NCBI GenBank assembly: GCA_008360955.1
Contig: LUCM01000727.1
Coordinates: 213,461 to 277,460 of the forward strand
Source of the DNA: Fasciolopsis buskii
Taxonomy: Eukaryota; Platyhelminthes; Trematoda; Plagiorchiida; Fasciolidae
DNA length: 64,000 bases
Direction: 5' to 3'
The translations under genes and the position numbers were made by a program. Within the stretch, counting starts at the first letter, position 1. The number at the start of each line of letters is the position of its first letter. Shown one piece after another: positions 13,673 through 27,956 of this stretch. The notes below the pieces were generated by a model, which saw only the letters and a program-made list of their open reading frames with translations, ran no database searches and was not told the DNA's origin.

Positions 13673-15420
13673 CTACGCCAAGGTGTGTAATACTGCTACT
13701 CAAGAACCATTACTGAAATAGGCTCAGACATATAAACTTTACCACACATTTTCATAAGTGCATTGTGTTACTTTTATCTGGTGGACTTTAATGCCGTTAC
13801 ATCTGTTGGCGCAAGGGAATTCCAACGAATCAATAAAAAAGGACATTCTGGGGTCTTTGCCGGTCTTCAAGACTTAGTCTCACGGTATTCGTGGAAATTG
13901 TGAATGGCAAATTTTAGAGAACCATATATTTTTCTACGAAATCCATGAACGGATCTCAGGATTTACAAATTTCCAACTCGAGTCCGGGAATGAGGGAGTT
14001 TATATTTCCGAAAGCCGATTTTGTATTGCCTGTCTGCTATCAGATAAACAAGGGAGACGCGCTTCTATTCCACAACTGGCACCATTATTTCGGGTTTGTT
14101 TGTACACGATGACTAATAGAATGACTTACAGACTACTGTTTTTTTTTCTCTCACAATGTTCTTGTTACCACCGGCCACATTCACATAAACTAGGACTAAA
14201 TTTCGTGACCGTCTAAGTTGTTCCATTTGAAGTGACTCATTGACCTCGTCGATCTACTTTGAGATAAACTGACTACATTACAAAAATAATCCAATCATTT
14301 TTTTATTTTTAGGGTCGATAAACTAAATGAAATAATCGTGTGTGGTCTTTTTGTTTAAGTTACGGTACAATAATGGTCTGTTACCATATGCGTTCTGGGA
14401 ATGTCCTTTTTCACTCTTGTGGACAGATTTCGAGGACAAAGCTATTTTTGTGATCTGTGCTATCGAACTGTTTAAAGCAAGTTCTCATATCTATCAGTCT
14501 CCATCCTTATTGATAGCTGATTGCGCATATCCCCACTGCCATTAGTATTCGTGCAACACTAACTATCCACGGGATTTTCTCACTCTCTTTCGGTGTTTGT
14601 CATTCTACATGGGTATTCGTACTCAAACTGTATGACGGATTAATCAGTTAGTTCACTCATTCACTTGTAGTTTAACTATTGGAATAAATTAGATCCCGAC
14701 CTTGTGATTAGTTGTCCGGCTACTGAAGGAATGTTCATTTGGTTTATCCCTCGGAACGTACGTGTTGCCATTAATTACCAGACAGGTATGAGGCAGAATA
14801 ATTTGTCCAAAATTAGTTTAATATTCTAAATTTTTGCAGTGCCTTATTGTCTTGCATTCTTTGGAGTGATTTCTGTTGTAATTAGTGCATATACGTGAAT
14901 GATAACAATTTCATGCACTTTGCTAACTGTTTATCCAAACTCTGACGAACTGGTGACCTCTCGCTTGAAACACTGGTGAACCTTAAATGAATAATCAGAA
15001 GGTTAAACTAATAAGGACTTCATGGAAAAGTCGTACTTATTGAGCATTCAACGACTGTTATTAAAGTGAATCTTCAGAACGAAAGTGCACTTTTCTCGGT
15101 TGGGAATGTAATAGCGACAACTCCGCGCAATTTAATAGTAGATAAAAACTCCGTCAGGGAAACAGGCTCAAAAAATGTTCATTTCAATAAAAATTTAAGT
15201 AGGGAATAAATGCACACACTATAACACTTCCAATCCCATTTGGTTATCAGTGATCAGTTATTTTACCTTTAAGTAGCGTTGGCTAAACAAGGGGTACCAA
15301 GCAGTTATCACAATGAAGCCTGTACTAATGATATTAGAAATAATGAACCATATTGACTGAACAGTTGACACAATGAATGGAGAGTGGTTGGTGTTCACCC
15401 AGTGCGCGTAAATAACTCAC
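13673..15420. other. intron-like stretch between exon candidates
   Basis: AT-rich with no domain seen on either strand. If the flanking minus-strand exons are joined, a small connecting exon should lie here to reconcile their phases. I could not identify it. Confidence 0.35.
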
Positions 15421-15607
15421 CTATCAGCTGAACCGATTTTCGAATATGCCCATTAAGATTCTCCGCGAGACACGTGTAGTTGCCCGTCTGGTTCGGTGAG
15501 ACCTTGGTCAGCTGGAGTTTGGACAAGTGCCTGCATGGAGATCCGGGATAGACACAGTTGGACCCTTTTTCAATGTATATTAGAGACCAGCGCTTGGGAA
15601 CACAAAA
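15421..15607 (-). CDS. Ig (I-set) domain exon, C-terminal half
   Basis: The minus-strand translation shows the second half of an immunoglobulin fold. There is a Trp in a C-strand-like context (KRWSLIYIEKG), then LSKLQLTKVSPNQTG and the diagnostic F-strand NYTCLAENLNG, followed by a G strand (HIRKSVQLI). The exon ends in a perfect donor GTGAGT (rc of 15415-15420) with one base of a split codon. The acceptor is less certain. An AG at 15608-15609 directly after an in-frame stop gives a 187-base exon. A potential N-glycosylation site (NQT) lies just before the Y-x-C motif, and a second (NYT) overlaps it. Such I-set domains mediate adhesion or matrix binding in metazoan cell-surface and extracellular proteins, and also occur in muscle giants. 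The first half of the domain must be encoded in an upstream exon, which I did not find. Confidence in the domain is high and in the exact 5' border moderate. Confidence 0.8.
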
Positions 15608-16176
15608 CTAATCATATTTGAAGCAGACCATCAGAAATTGGGATGTTCGATAATTTTAGTCAGGAAAAAAGAAAAACTCGACATGATGAACCTGCGTGGA
15701 AGCCCAGTGAAAGTGGTGTACATATATGGATATAAACAAGGTCCAACTTCATCTACGAAAAAATTTACGTCCCGTGCCAATATTTAGACTTCTCAAGGTG
15801 TTCGCTGATAACCTACAGGAGGGGCTTGGGGAGAACACTGACCTCTCGGACCAGAATTTCTGGCATTCTTAATCGGTCGAAGGAAGGAGAAACATTGTTT
15901 CGGGAGACACCCAAACATAACAGGTGTCTCGAAAGATTCGGACGCATTCACAGCCGAAATAGGCCCAGTTTCGATCCAAATTCAATCGTGATTTTGGAGT
16001 GAAGTTTAGAAAGAAACGTGACCGTTCTTATCGCGGATGGCTTGGACAGAGACATGAATAGCAGTACGAATAAAGGAACTACGGTTGTGTATGTGGGACA
16101 AAATGGATTAACTCTGCACACGCCTCCAGAAGAATTTGACCAACCCAACTGCGTATTATCTAAAGTCAACATGTAC

Positions 16177-16191
16177 ATATATATATATATG
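16177..16191. repeat. short (AT)n microsatellite
   Basis: Alternating a and t seen directly. Confidence 0.7.
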
Positions 16192-17479
16192 CACATGGAT
16201 TAGAAATATGATAATATCTGTTTTCATTTAAATTAGCTAGATACTCAGTGCTTCTACTATATTCACGACGTTATTGCAAACTAAACCAAGTCACAAAATC
16301 GTATCTTTAACATTTATGAAGCTTTTGCCTTTGAAAAAAACAAGCTACCGTGGGAAAACATGTTACGCCCATTTACTTCATAACATTAAATAGTTAATCG
16401 TGAATGGACTGACTGAGAAATAACAGCTCGTATGGCCACGCTTATATTTGAAGAGGGTTGCCCTAGTTCATTACTATAACCCACTTCAGAACCGACGTAA
16501 ATTCTAGGCAGAATGTTTACACTGAATTCATGCTTACACTGGGCAGCCGTATTGTCAAGCTATTTCGGGGGTAAATTTGTCACCGCGCCGGGATTCGGAA
16601 TCCACACAGTGTTGAGGTGCGAGTGGAGTGGGAAGATTTAAGCGGTTTTGCAGTTTGGTGATCACAATTCTTTGATTCGATCATTGTTGACATCGAGAAA
16701 CATTGAGTTACTTAAATCAGCCGAGCGATTTCCGAAGAAATTTGACGATGGGGCCACTGGTAAAGAGAAAGCTGAGAAATCGAGACGGAAATGGGACCAG
16801 CCTTTTGCTACACATTAGTAGTGACGTGTCTGCCACCTTATCCTCCTTTATCACCAGAAAGTGTTAAGTATTCGAATAATTATTATAGATTTGTGTTACA
16901 AAACAGATCGATCATGCTTCTTTTCTATTTAAGATAGACGCGGTTGCACGAGAAGATCGTATTTTATCTACTTTTGACTGCCATGAATGAAATTTTCAAG
17001 CTCAAGTTTCCATGCTGAACAGTAAAACTCATCTTACGCTTCGGTGAGTACAGCATGTGTCATGTAGATCACTCATGCATTTGAAAGACTTAAGGTAGGT
17101 CCTCGCTTCCGCTCTACAGCTACTCAAAAAATTAGATCATGTGAAGATTTTCAAAGTAAAATTTTAATGCAGTTCATTTCATCAGTTACATTCTATTGTT
17201 GCTGTTCTACGGTATCCAACATTGCTACGGAGCATGTGAGCTTGAATCAATTTAGGCAGTGGGCCACATATTTTCCCAAATAAAATAAAACAGAAAAATG
17301 GGATTTCCGTTGTTGAGCCAATTTTGGCCTGTTCGGATATTTGATCTTATCCCTGTATGCCTGTTTCCTGTTGTCTGCAGAACAGGACACATCGTATAGA
17401 CAAATACTGACAATTTATCATTCACTAGGACAAACAAACAGAATCAGTGATTGATTAATTAACTGTTTAAGTAAACGAA

Positions 17480-17528
17480 TCAGTCAACCAGTCAACCAGT
17501 AACCAAAGCTAGTCAGTTAGTCAATCAC
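17480..17528. repeat. short tandem repeat of cagtcaac type
   Basis: Three near-copies of an 8-base unit (cagtcaac, cagtcaac, cagtaac) followed by degenerate agtcagttagtcaa. Confidence 0.65.
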
Positions 17529-19865
17529 AAGGTGGATCATGTACAGATAAGTAAAGTAAGTCTTCTGAAGGTTTGCCGTAGAACGGTCTAAGCCAACTAA
17601 AAGCTTCCCAGAAAACGCATGACATTTCAGTTTCAAGGGTAATTAGCTCCATTTAAAATGCAAAACGTTGCCTTATTGAATCATGTTGTCTTAAAATAAT
17701 ACTAACGATGAATGCATTCAGAAATTTGAAAGTTGCTTTCCCAACGTGGAATGAATCACCGCGGATCTGGCTTAAACAAAACGAAATCAACATTAATTTT
17801 TGTATATGATGTTAAGCTGAGTCGATGTCGCGGAAAAACAAAAGACAGCATTCATAGCCTCGGCATTTAATGGTCTGAATTCGAGTTATCAAATTTAAAG
17901 ATAAATTGTTGACACAGATAATGATGCTGGTCTTGTCGTCAACCGTCACTTTTTGGGTGTGTTCGGAAATAGGGCACTCACGTTTGTTCACGCTCTGAAC
18001 GGAAAAGTCTGTTTAAACCATTCGGAATAAACAAGCTTGAAAAGAGATTTGAGTTTTCTGATTAATTGAGTTTTTGTCATAAAAAATAATGACGACAGCG
18101 ATAGAATTGACTCGGTTTATACGAGTGTAAATGTTACGTCCGACAAGGAGAGCGACAAAGAAGACCCGGCATCAGGCAACCACGAGTGGGTGGGGATGAG
18201 AAATGAAAAGTGCCGATGATAATGTGAGGACAGGTCTGATGAATAGTAACAGATATATGCAGTTAAAGGCACTTCAGATAAGTATTTCTATCAGTGCGAA
18301 CTGAGATTGTTTTCTGATTTAACGTGTACGGTTTGTAGCAGGGCTAAATAAAGTAATTAGTATTTTGTTGTTTTGAGAAAAACAGTCATTAGAAAAGATG
18401 AAGTAGGTGCCATGTTTAATTTGACTGTGACCGATGTGTAGTGCGTGGCAGAAAAATAGCAACGGTCTATAAAATTTTGAATAGCAAGTTCATCAGAATA
18501 AGTTAAGTGATATCATCGGAACGAAAGCAATCGATGTGAACTGATCCTAAAATGTAATCGTTTGCGCTTAAAAAATTCGAAAAATAGGCTGCACAAAATT
18601 CACAGCGCCTATGCTGGCTGAGGTAAAGGCCACCTACGAGGCTGTTCAGATGCTTTCTCAGATTTGACTAATTACCGATCAGGAGAACATAATCACGGGG
18701 TAACTAACCCAGCCAACACATCCTTATTTGCCCACGCGAGTATGCCTTTCCAGCTAGCCAGTCAGCTTCTTCTTTTGTAGGGCTTTCCTTAAGTAAAGAA
18801 ACACAACTTTGTATGAAGAGCGATTAAGAATATGGAGAGAAGGACTTGTCTCAAAGGTTTTATCACTATAAGACTCCTTATTCCCGATTAAACATTCATT
18901 GCTCGTCCGTATAAATTTCATATTTCCTTTACCTTGAGAAGAATGAACATTCTTTATGCAATTCTTGCTTTCTTCTTGAATGATCTTTTGCTGTACTATT
19001 AATTTCTAATCCAGAATATATATAGGGTTGATTAAAAACTATGTATACATATGCTTGTATGTAGGTCCTACTAAAACTCAAACAACAAACGTCTCACGAA
19101 CACTTTTTGCTTCAGTACACTAACGGCGTAGAGAACAAATTATATGAATTAGTAGTGCTATTTTTTATGAAGTTCTCCAACGATAGACCGTAATCTATGC
19201 TGTTGCTCAGCCAGCAACTGCGCGAGGAATCAAATCGATATAGCATTTTAAACACCATCTGTACACTTCAGCCACGACGTATTATCAGCCGCGCATGCGC
19301 AATAAAGCGGGACTTATTCTCAGCAATTAGAAACCTGTATTGTTAAACATATAACATCGACAAACACTGTTGATTAGCATGCCACTTACTGTCATTCAGG
19401 TTTCTTGGTAAACTGATCTGCTGCATCTCGGATAGGATATTATTTTTGCATCATGCTTCACGTTGTCTTATATATTTGGCAGTAGTGTCTACAACTCGGG
19501 TAGATCACTGAGATATCATACCCAAGCAAAAATCGTATATAAAATGACATTAGAACTTAACTGACGACATTTTTTATGAATTACACTCTAGTTCTAAGTG
19601 GGCTTTAACTGGGCGTGGAAAACGCTGACAGGAAAATTTATTTATTACATTCCGGCAGAGTGCAGCACTGAGCTTATTTCGTAATATTGTCTTTCTCGAG
19701 TATTACCAGCTTTCTTAGAATTCGAGCAATACCTACTTCATCAAAAGGACAAAGCTTTCATTTTAAACGGTCCTTTCTATTTGGATCCGTCTAAAGAACT
19801 TTTCCAAACTGGAAGATAAGAAAGCAGTACAGTATTTTGAATGAATTTCTTGCCATATCTACGTA

Positions 19866-19887
19866 TATTATATATATATATATATCC
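19866..19887. repeat. (AT)n microsatellite
   Basis: Run of alternating t and a seen directly. Confidence 0.75.
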
Positions 19888-20835
19888 ATTTTAGCAGCAT
19901 TTTGTTGGCTATCGCTTGTAGTACATCCATTAACCAATCTAACGGATGGCAAAATTAATGCGCTTTTGTGTGTCACAATTACTTTGCAAGCCCTATTGCA
20001 CTATTACTTCATGTATCATGTCCGTTCACACTTGAATCATTTAACTAACTTTTCTCTCCATCAGGGCAAAGGTGCAGGGTTTATCTCTGGATTAGCGAAA
20101 AGAACTTTTTCCGTGGGACTAAAAATAACGTGAATACTTTTGTGTTCACTTTTTGGACATGACTAATTCCCTCACCGAAATAATCTAACGATTGGTGTTG
20201 TTTTTCTGGTTTGTATTGTATGCTTGATAGTCTTGTTTAGTTTGAATAACCTTTAGGAAAAAGGTGTAGATTAAGCAGCCACTTCTGTGATCAGTTGATT
20301 ATCGTCTAGGTTGCGGTACCGAAATATTTCATTGTTTCTGGCTTACTGCATTAATATCCCGATAAAAGGTTGGGGATTACCGTAGCGTACTTGATTGACG
20401 TTAACAAAAGTTCAGTTTGATATAGACAAATATTTCTCCTAAATGAAAATTCTTCTTTTTGTGATAATGATTATTGAACTGCAGTTAACATGAAATGTCC
20501 TAGTTGGCAAATATATAATCTCAGCCTTCAGGGGCTGGGGCTTTGTTAGCATTAATGCGACTGCCGAAAAAGCGAGCCATTCATCAGTTATGAGCATAAA
20601 CTGGGATAGAACCAACGATCCGTCCAGATCAGTTTATAAAATTTTCCCTACTCTATTTAAATACCACATTCACATTTATATGTGTTAACTTTGTTAATCA
20701 AAATTGCTCATGCGTAACTGGATTCAATACCGCGTGCAAGTTGGTAAAATGGGCGAAAAATGGGATCAAGTTCACGATAATTGCCACCGATCCTTCTATT
20801 CTTCAGACGCATCACAGTCAGCGATAAGCACATGT

Positions 20836-20862
20836 ATATATTAATATATATATATATATATG
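20836..20862. repeat. (AT)n microsatellite
   Basis: Alternating t and a with one interruption (ttaa) seen directly. Confidence 0.8.
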
Positions 20863-23800
20863 CGTACATAAGTATTAGGATACTGTGTGAAATTAAATTC
20901 TGGACTACCGTTTCTACATTCGGTCAGAGGTAGGCTGGAACATAACGAACTCCATTTTGCTCCTTTTTAGCGACTTGAAATTTTGGATTTTTTCACTGCT
21001 AGAGTCAACTACGTTCCAGTGGCGCTTCAGTGTCATTTGATATGTACTAAACAACTTGTGTGGTTATTGGTTTTCCATCTGAACGTCCACTAATATTTAT
21101 TTCAAAGTTTTCGTGCTTTTTTGGTTTTCGAGTGGATAACGCTTCGTTCTTGAAGGGTGAGCTCTGAGATATTCTAGATTTATTGTAAATTCATTTCTGA
21201 AGCGACCGTCTACACCAGATGAAAAAAGCAAGCCATCAGCTAAACCTTGTACCCAACCGCATGCACACGTATGACCGCGCGGAGAGGCAGACCCACGTGA
21301 AGCTGGGGAGTTTCAGTCTGACTGATATTTTCATCTTTGGCAAATCTCTTTGTCAGATGTCTCAAAGATACAAGTGACCGGGATGTCAGGATATACTTGC
21401 TTTGCATTACTGACTTTCATGCTGCGAAGACAATAAAAAATGCAAAGTTTCGCTTGCTTAAACTGGTCGTAAGCTATACGGGATTGCAAAAATTTCGTCA
21501 ATCCTCTTGAGTATGAGCATGAATGGAAACGTGCACACCTCGTCGTTGAGAGTCAAACCGCGCCCCCATGGAACCCATTTTCCTTCGCTCGGAAAACTCA
21601 AGCAATGGCACATTCGTGGCATATTGTGTCTTTCTTTGAATCGCCGTACGAGTGTAAGAGTTTTCACGATTTATTCCATGTAATTACCGGCTGATTAATT
21701 ACCTAAATCTGAAATGACAAATTGTCTGAACTATCCGATCTGACGATGGCAATAAGATAAAAAGGTGAACAAGTAGAATTTATTCTACCATTCCAGTTTC
21801 AGTAGTGAACCTTCGTTGCCTCTCATTTAGCTGTCTTAGAAAATCTTTTAAACAGTTGCTGATTGCTTGGCCACTGGCAGGTAGTTCGGCGTATATAGCT
21901 TTAGATTAAAATAACGCATGATCTATCTTTCTGATCCGATTTTTAAATCACCACTGTTCTGTTCATGGAGTTTCGACGTGACTTCCGTTTGTTTTACTAA
22001 CTCACTAAGTTTTCTGCTTTATTTTTCGTTTCAGTAATGTGTTTCGCACACGGATGGATGAACAAAATTAGCCCGGAAGTACACGACCAGTTTTGCGGTT
22101 ATTGTCTTACGTCAAGTATGGGCACTCGGTACTCTCCTGTCCAGCCATCCCTATACTATTAGACTCCTTTGTTAGTTCTTTACTAAATTGCCTGACCGAA
22201 GAAAATCTTCCAGTGAACCACCTGTGATGCTTCACTAGACTTATCATACATTCACGCTGCTATCGATTCAAATGAGGTTTTGTTGTTTTGTCCCGTAAAC
22301 TTACTCTTCGTTTGTCGTAATCTGTGCCTATGCTTATTTGTCGTGCTCCTCATACAGGCTTCTTATACCTCACTGTCTTCTCGAAGCCTTATTCCTCTAG
22401 TTATGTGACTGTGATAGGGATTCATCGATCGCTATTACTATTCTTGATCTAGTTTAAAGAGCTACCATCTGGTTAGTGATGATCCTGGTAACGCGATCAC
22501 TTTTGTTCGCTTGACCATTGCCGTTTTTCATCTACTGCTGTTATTTTGTTCTTTCTTCAGGATCTGCTTTGGCGATTTCTCTTCCCTATCTGCGATGGTA
22601 ACCAGTCACCTTGATCACGTTGCTGACACTGGAATGTGAAGTTCTTCATTTCAATATCCATTTATTCCGGACATTGTTGAACTACGGAACACTTTTCCTT
22701 TTTTGTAATCACAGCCACGTGCAGTAGTTTACTTCCCTAACCCAACCCTAAACCGCAGCATGATTAGCAGATTGAACTTTGCTTGAATATTTCCAACACC
22801 CATCCGACTAGCAATGTCTTTTGCCCACAAGATTTTTTCCTTGTTCCCTAAATCACTTAGTTTGCGGTAAAACGGGATTGGATAAACACACCCAGGTAGT
22901 GATTTCACTCTTTGATGCTAAGTCAAGAATAATTCGAGCGAACAGATGATAGAATTATAGAAATTGGTTTATCATTTGGTTTTGAGAAAGCTTGATGAGT
23001 GTGAGGTGATATTTCCGGTGCAAAACTGTCATTTTCACAGACCGCTAAATAGCATTTAACTAATTTTCCGTGAGATACTTCCTTGTCAAAAGTGTATACG
23101 GTAATCACTGATCAGTTTCATGAAACTGAACAGCCTATTTCTTCTTACTGAAAACCTTTTCAAAATGTGACTACCTCAAACTATTTCCGGCTCCTTGCTG
23201 TTAACTACTTTTCGACGTCAGCAGACCTGAATTTTTTGCACAAACAGTGTTTTATCCGAAGCAGTCGTCAGAAATTCAGTTTACATTGAAACAGACATTG
23301 TGTACACGTGTTAATTCCTTTTTCCTCATACGATAGCACTAGAAGGGAGGTGTTTTAATGCCAAAACCAGCTATTTTTTCACCCAGCGGTACGCTTCTCC
23401 ACGTGCGCTTTCCTCCACTGGTGCGAAATCTCCGAGTCGTTGGTTTGATTAACTTCCCCGACTGGGTGCATCAACATATGAAAACAGTGCGCACGATTCT
23501 GGCCATCACGTGTGCTTTTATCGGGCAGATTATGCGGTCAAGGAAACGTCACTATTTTCGCCCTCACTTTGGGGCCACATGCCCTTCTAGTTAGTTCTAC
23601 GGCGCCCACTGGGAAACGCTGATCCTTTAGGGATCGACTGTTCACAAGATTACGAAAATCTTCGCTATCGTGCCTCCTCCCCTTGGTAGAAGATGTTAAA
23701 GCACATGCTCAACTAATTGGTCGAACTAATGAAACGGTTCGCATTTATTGGAAACTAAATACAATTTACAAAATTCCGTGCATTATCATTGCCGAGTAAC

Positions 23801-25812
23801 TTGTTTTGTTTGACGGCCTACAAAAACCGAAGTATTTCACTCCAGGTAAGCTGGGATCTAACACCAGAGTATGAAAAAGCATTTTGATTAAAGTTAGTGT
23901 TTGACAAGAAATCATTATTTATGTAGCTGATTCGTCCCTGCTTCCTTTTATTTTTTAGTTTATCTGAGTCATTGCATCATTTCTTACGAGAAATTCTGTA
24001 CGTACAAATGCAAGTAAATGCAGATTTTACCTAAGCTTTTGCAAAAATGTCAAACAAACAGTATCCGCTTCAGTGGGCAGCAGCATGGAGAATCAAATAG
24101 GGGAATTTGCATGACCATTTTGCGGGGTGAAATAACTAATTATTTTGATTAAAACCAGTAAGCTTTGGAGTTATCTAGCGAGAGAATAAGGTAAAAGTTC
24201 AGTCAATATCTTATTTTAACTGCATTATGTACACCAGCCATAATGTACTATCAGTCCGATAGGAAAAAGTTAAGATTAATCAACAACATGGCAAGTGTAT
24301 TGCTAGGAATCCAGCATCAGTTAACAGTAGCAATTGATGGGTCTGCCACTAACCTTTATCAACCTTCTGGTCATTTTGATGTGGCGTCGAGGAACTCAAG
24401 CATCAGGATGTTTTTACCTCATAGTTCAAGGTGTTTTACAGTTTAAACGTCAGGATCAACTGCTTATGTACCTCATTTACTAGTCACAATAGGACATGGA
24501 GCATATATTGGATACGATCAAGATTCTGCTAGTGGTACCTTTTTGTGTGAAACATTCTGGAACCAAGTGTGCTTCTATTAGGTTTACTTCAGATTAAAAC
24601 AAAGCCACTCTCCACCGAATAGAATGTATTGTAAAGTCTGATAGAGTGAAACAAGGAAATTCTTTTGAAGACCTAGAAGCTTTTCTTCGCCACAACAACA
24701 AAAACTACCATTTCCGCAGAGCATTCTCTTTAAATCCATATGTAAGAAATTCTTGCACTTATTTGCTCAAAAATAGGCAACTTAACAAGTAGAAGAAAGC
24801 TGGACTAGCATTTAGAAGAACTTGCTTGCAGATATGTCCACTTTGTGAGTGTTTCCAGGTCACCACTTGTCATGCAGCCATCACCAAAATAAACGAGTTG
24901 CCAGATCAGGATGCTGAACATTTTCTGCTCTTATGAAGGATAGTTATATCCGCTGCTTTATTGAGGTACTTAACCTCACTTCATATCTGCTCACGGTTAA
25001 ATCGTTTAAATATTACTTAACTCGATCTGAGCAATAGTCAGTGAAGCATCCGTAATGATCCCCATCGGAATTAGAGGAAGGACTTTGGCTTGAAAATAAG
25101 TAAATTTGTCTTCACTTTATGGAGTGAGTAATTTTCCTCATGAAAGAAATGCTATTCTTAAAGTTTATTCACTGAGTTTTTGGTGGAAATGGTAGTCTTT
25201 TTTAGTTCAGAATGCTGGAAAATCTTGAAGACAAAATTGTAAGCCATCCAAAGGGTCTAACCAATTCATTATCATTTACATGTTGTTGCTAAAATGTTTT
25301 ATTGCTTCTTGCACCTTGTTTCGCCATCAAGGTAACCAGCCAGCCGTTTGACGCAAAAGACTGCCATGAGATTCGGTCAAGTTCGAATTCAATGTTGCTG
25401 GAATCCTTGACGAACGAAAACATCCCGTTCTTGAAGAATTACGATTATTAGATCCCAAGTTAGTGTGAAATACCCCAGCTAACAAATAGTTATCTGAAGT
25501 CTATAAACAAAGACGTAATCTTAGTAGTAGAATAGTTAATAAAATGTGTTCCTTTTATTTGATCGAGCTTGTTATCGTCTATGAGCGTGAGGTAGAATAA
25601 GTCCTAGGACCCTTCCAAAAGCGTTTATGAAATCTCACTATTTAAGTAAAATTTTATCTAAGTTCCGAGGATTTTACCTGGACAATCCACATCCCCTTTG
25701 TTTAAACACCCCTATTAAATCTATATGATCACTCATTCACGTTTTGACAACGAGTCCTAGTTTGGATCGAAACTTCACGATAAACATATTAACTCAGTGT
25801 ACGCCTTCTCAA

Positions 25813-25863
<51 letters not shown>
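25813..25863. repeat. compound (CT)n(AT)n microsatellite
   Basis: About nine CT units directly abut about sixteen AT units. Confidence 0.9.
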
Positions 25864-25866
<3 letters not shown>

Positions 25867-27594
25867 CCGACGGTTGATATCACACCGATAATCACTGCAA
25901 TAGTAATAGACACATTTTGTTTCTTCATTACACTTAACTTAGAGTTGTTAAAACCCAAGGTCTTATCTACGGACTTGTTTCGTGCACAGAGTGTTCACTC
26001 GGTGCACCCTCGCGAATAGTCTTGATCGTTAGGTTTATTTGCGTACCGAAGTGTTAGGCGAACGAGCATTCTTACATGGATACATTTCTACATACGTAAT
26101 CAATAGGTTATCACATGAACCTTTTATGTTTACGTGGGCCCGCGTTGAACCAAACAAATTCGGTTCTTTTTCCGCTTCACATCAATTGTTGGATGAAAAC
26201 AGATGACGGAACCGTTACACCCTGTCAGTTTTGCGTATGCAGTTGTGTGACACGGTACAAATAATTCTTCGTAACTGAGAAACAGTAAACAAAGCCCAAG
26301 CAAACGGTCCACAAATAAACAAGCGGGGCTAGGAAATTCCAGGTGAGAGAGAAGTCTACTAGTATAGATTCACACTTGCGCGCGTACACACAAAGCGTGA
26401 CAAAAGAACCGATGGATAAGTCGATTGATCATTTGAACTGTTGCTACTTATGTCCTGGTCACAAACCAACAATTGAGTTTGTATAAAATGGGAATTCACA
26501 ATGTGCATGAATAGTGCGGTTAAGCAGACAACCGGTCATTTTTAATTGCCAAATTCGGACTACCTGATTTGATCGTTTGATCTCATGTGGTAGTAACCAG
26601 GAATGAGTCACACAACTGTCAAACAAAATCAAAGTTGATGGTCTCCAGGACGAACTAACCCTGACGTGATCAGATCAAAATCATAACACCTGTAACTTCT
26701 AGTGATTGTGATTTGTACTCCTAAGATCTGTTTGCATAATTTAAAGATAGTCATGCAGATGTTGCTCGTTCAGACCCATTCGCATTACATCGTAGCATGA
26801 AGATCGGACATAGATTATGCAATTTTGTTGCTCCCTCCCAAGAATGAATCTCCTTGAGGATAAATACCTGATTTTTCTAAAGTGTACATTTCAATTTCCT
26901 TCATCGTTTCACTTCTATCTTAATTGATTCAGTATATTAAATGTTTTAAGGAAAGGAGTTGTGCCTATTTGATTAAAATCCTATTGTTAGGTGATCAGCG
27001 GTAGCGGGATCCGAAATTGTCATAATATTTCAACCCTCCATCAAATCAAAGCAATTGATTCTTTTTTCGTATAGGAGTTGTGTCATCTGAGAGCACGGGC
27101 GACAGCCAGTTTGGCGAATTTCGTACTAAGCAGAGGCGCAACACATTACCAACGATACAGCATTCTCATTCTTGTGGAAATGAAATTGATATCATATTTC
27201 ACAATAAGACATTTTCGATAATCTTCACCCTGAACAAACTCCGCAGTCATACATCTGAGTCAAATTCCTATGATTCTTTTCTGCTCCTGACCTTCCCATT
27301 CTTTGATACGGTCGAGGAGCCATGCATACGATGCTGTTTGACAACGAACTCAGATGCATTCCGTAAATGACTACTTGACCTTATCCCGGATGAATTGACC
27401 AAGGGAGATTCAAACAACCTTGGGTCAACAATGTGATCTCAATGAAAGCAAAAGGTTTTCAGCATCACAGAACACACACAGTCTGATACACACACTCACA
27501 CAAACACGCAAAAGCAAACCGATCGGAAACGGAAAAATAACCAGGCGTCCGCATACGAATGTGAACGATAACTTTATCCAGCTTGGTCACTCAC

Positions 27595-27658
27595 CCGGTT
27601 TGCCGATGTCGAGCTGCGCCCACTGTGGCCACCGTTGCGGCTGACAATGCTATTGGTG
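27595..27658 (-). CDS. candidate Ser-rich micro-exon
   Basis: The 64-base minus-strand segment encodes TNSIVSRNGGHSGRSSTSAN and a final Arg. It ends in a perfect donor (CGG/GTGAGT, rc of 27589-27594). It is G+C-rich compared with its flanks and reads like a flexible Ser/Gly linker. The proposed acceptor (gatgagtcag) has a poor pyrimidine tract, and one base of a split codon precedes the first full codon. Between the two Ig exons on the same strand, it could be a linker exon of that gene. It is short enough to be chance. Confidence 0.28.
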
Positions 27659-27926
27659 CTGACTCATCGTCTATTCGTGTTACGCATCCTACATGTCTGG
27701 CTCCATATTGAAACGCCACCAAGGTTTGGTTGTCGCTTGCTCATGCACTCCCCTTCGTCAAAGTCTGCACACCACCTGAGAGTGTATCTTATTTTGCGAA
27801 TGGACTAGGATGATAGGGACTACGGTGATGCTGCCGAAGTTGAGGTTGATTATTTCATTGTTGATTTAGGCAACCGATCTTGGAGAGGCGGGACTTGGGG
27901 AAACTTGGGCTTAGTCTAGTACATCC

Positions 27927-27956
27927 TGTTGTTGTTGTTGTTGTTGGTTGTTGTTG
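27927..27956. repeat. (GTT)n microsatellite
   Basis: Repeated gtt triplets with one extra g, seen directly. Confidence 0.85.

Larger units (their letters stand above)
15608..27594. other. long intron-like stretch, no supported gene
   Basis: Nearly 12 kb without a supportable exon. It contains AT microsatellites, a short CAGT-type tandem repeat (17480-17528), a G+C-richer block at 23358-23600 with no recognised homology, and many random open frames of 60-98 codons. A minus-strand GTAAGT donor at 19384-19389 follows a short open frame and is not enough to call. Confidence 0.45.

Noticed and set aside
14680..14787. Plus-strand segment resembling an Ig B-to-C strand (C then W spacing) with a GTATGA donor
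   Set aside because: Only about 30 codons, no hallmark I-set residues, weak acceptor, and on the strand opposite to the solid Ig exons.
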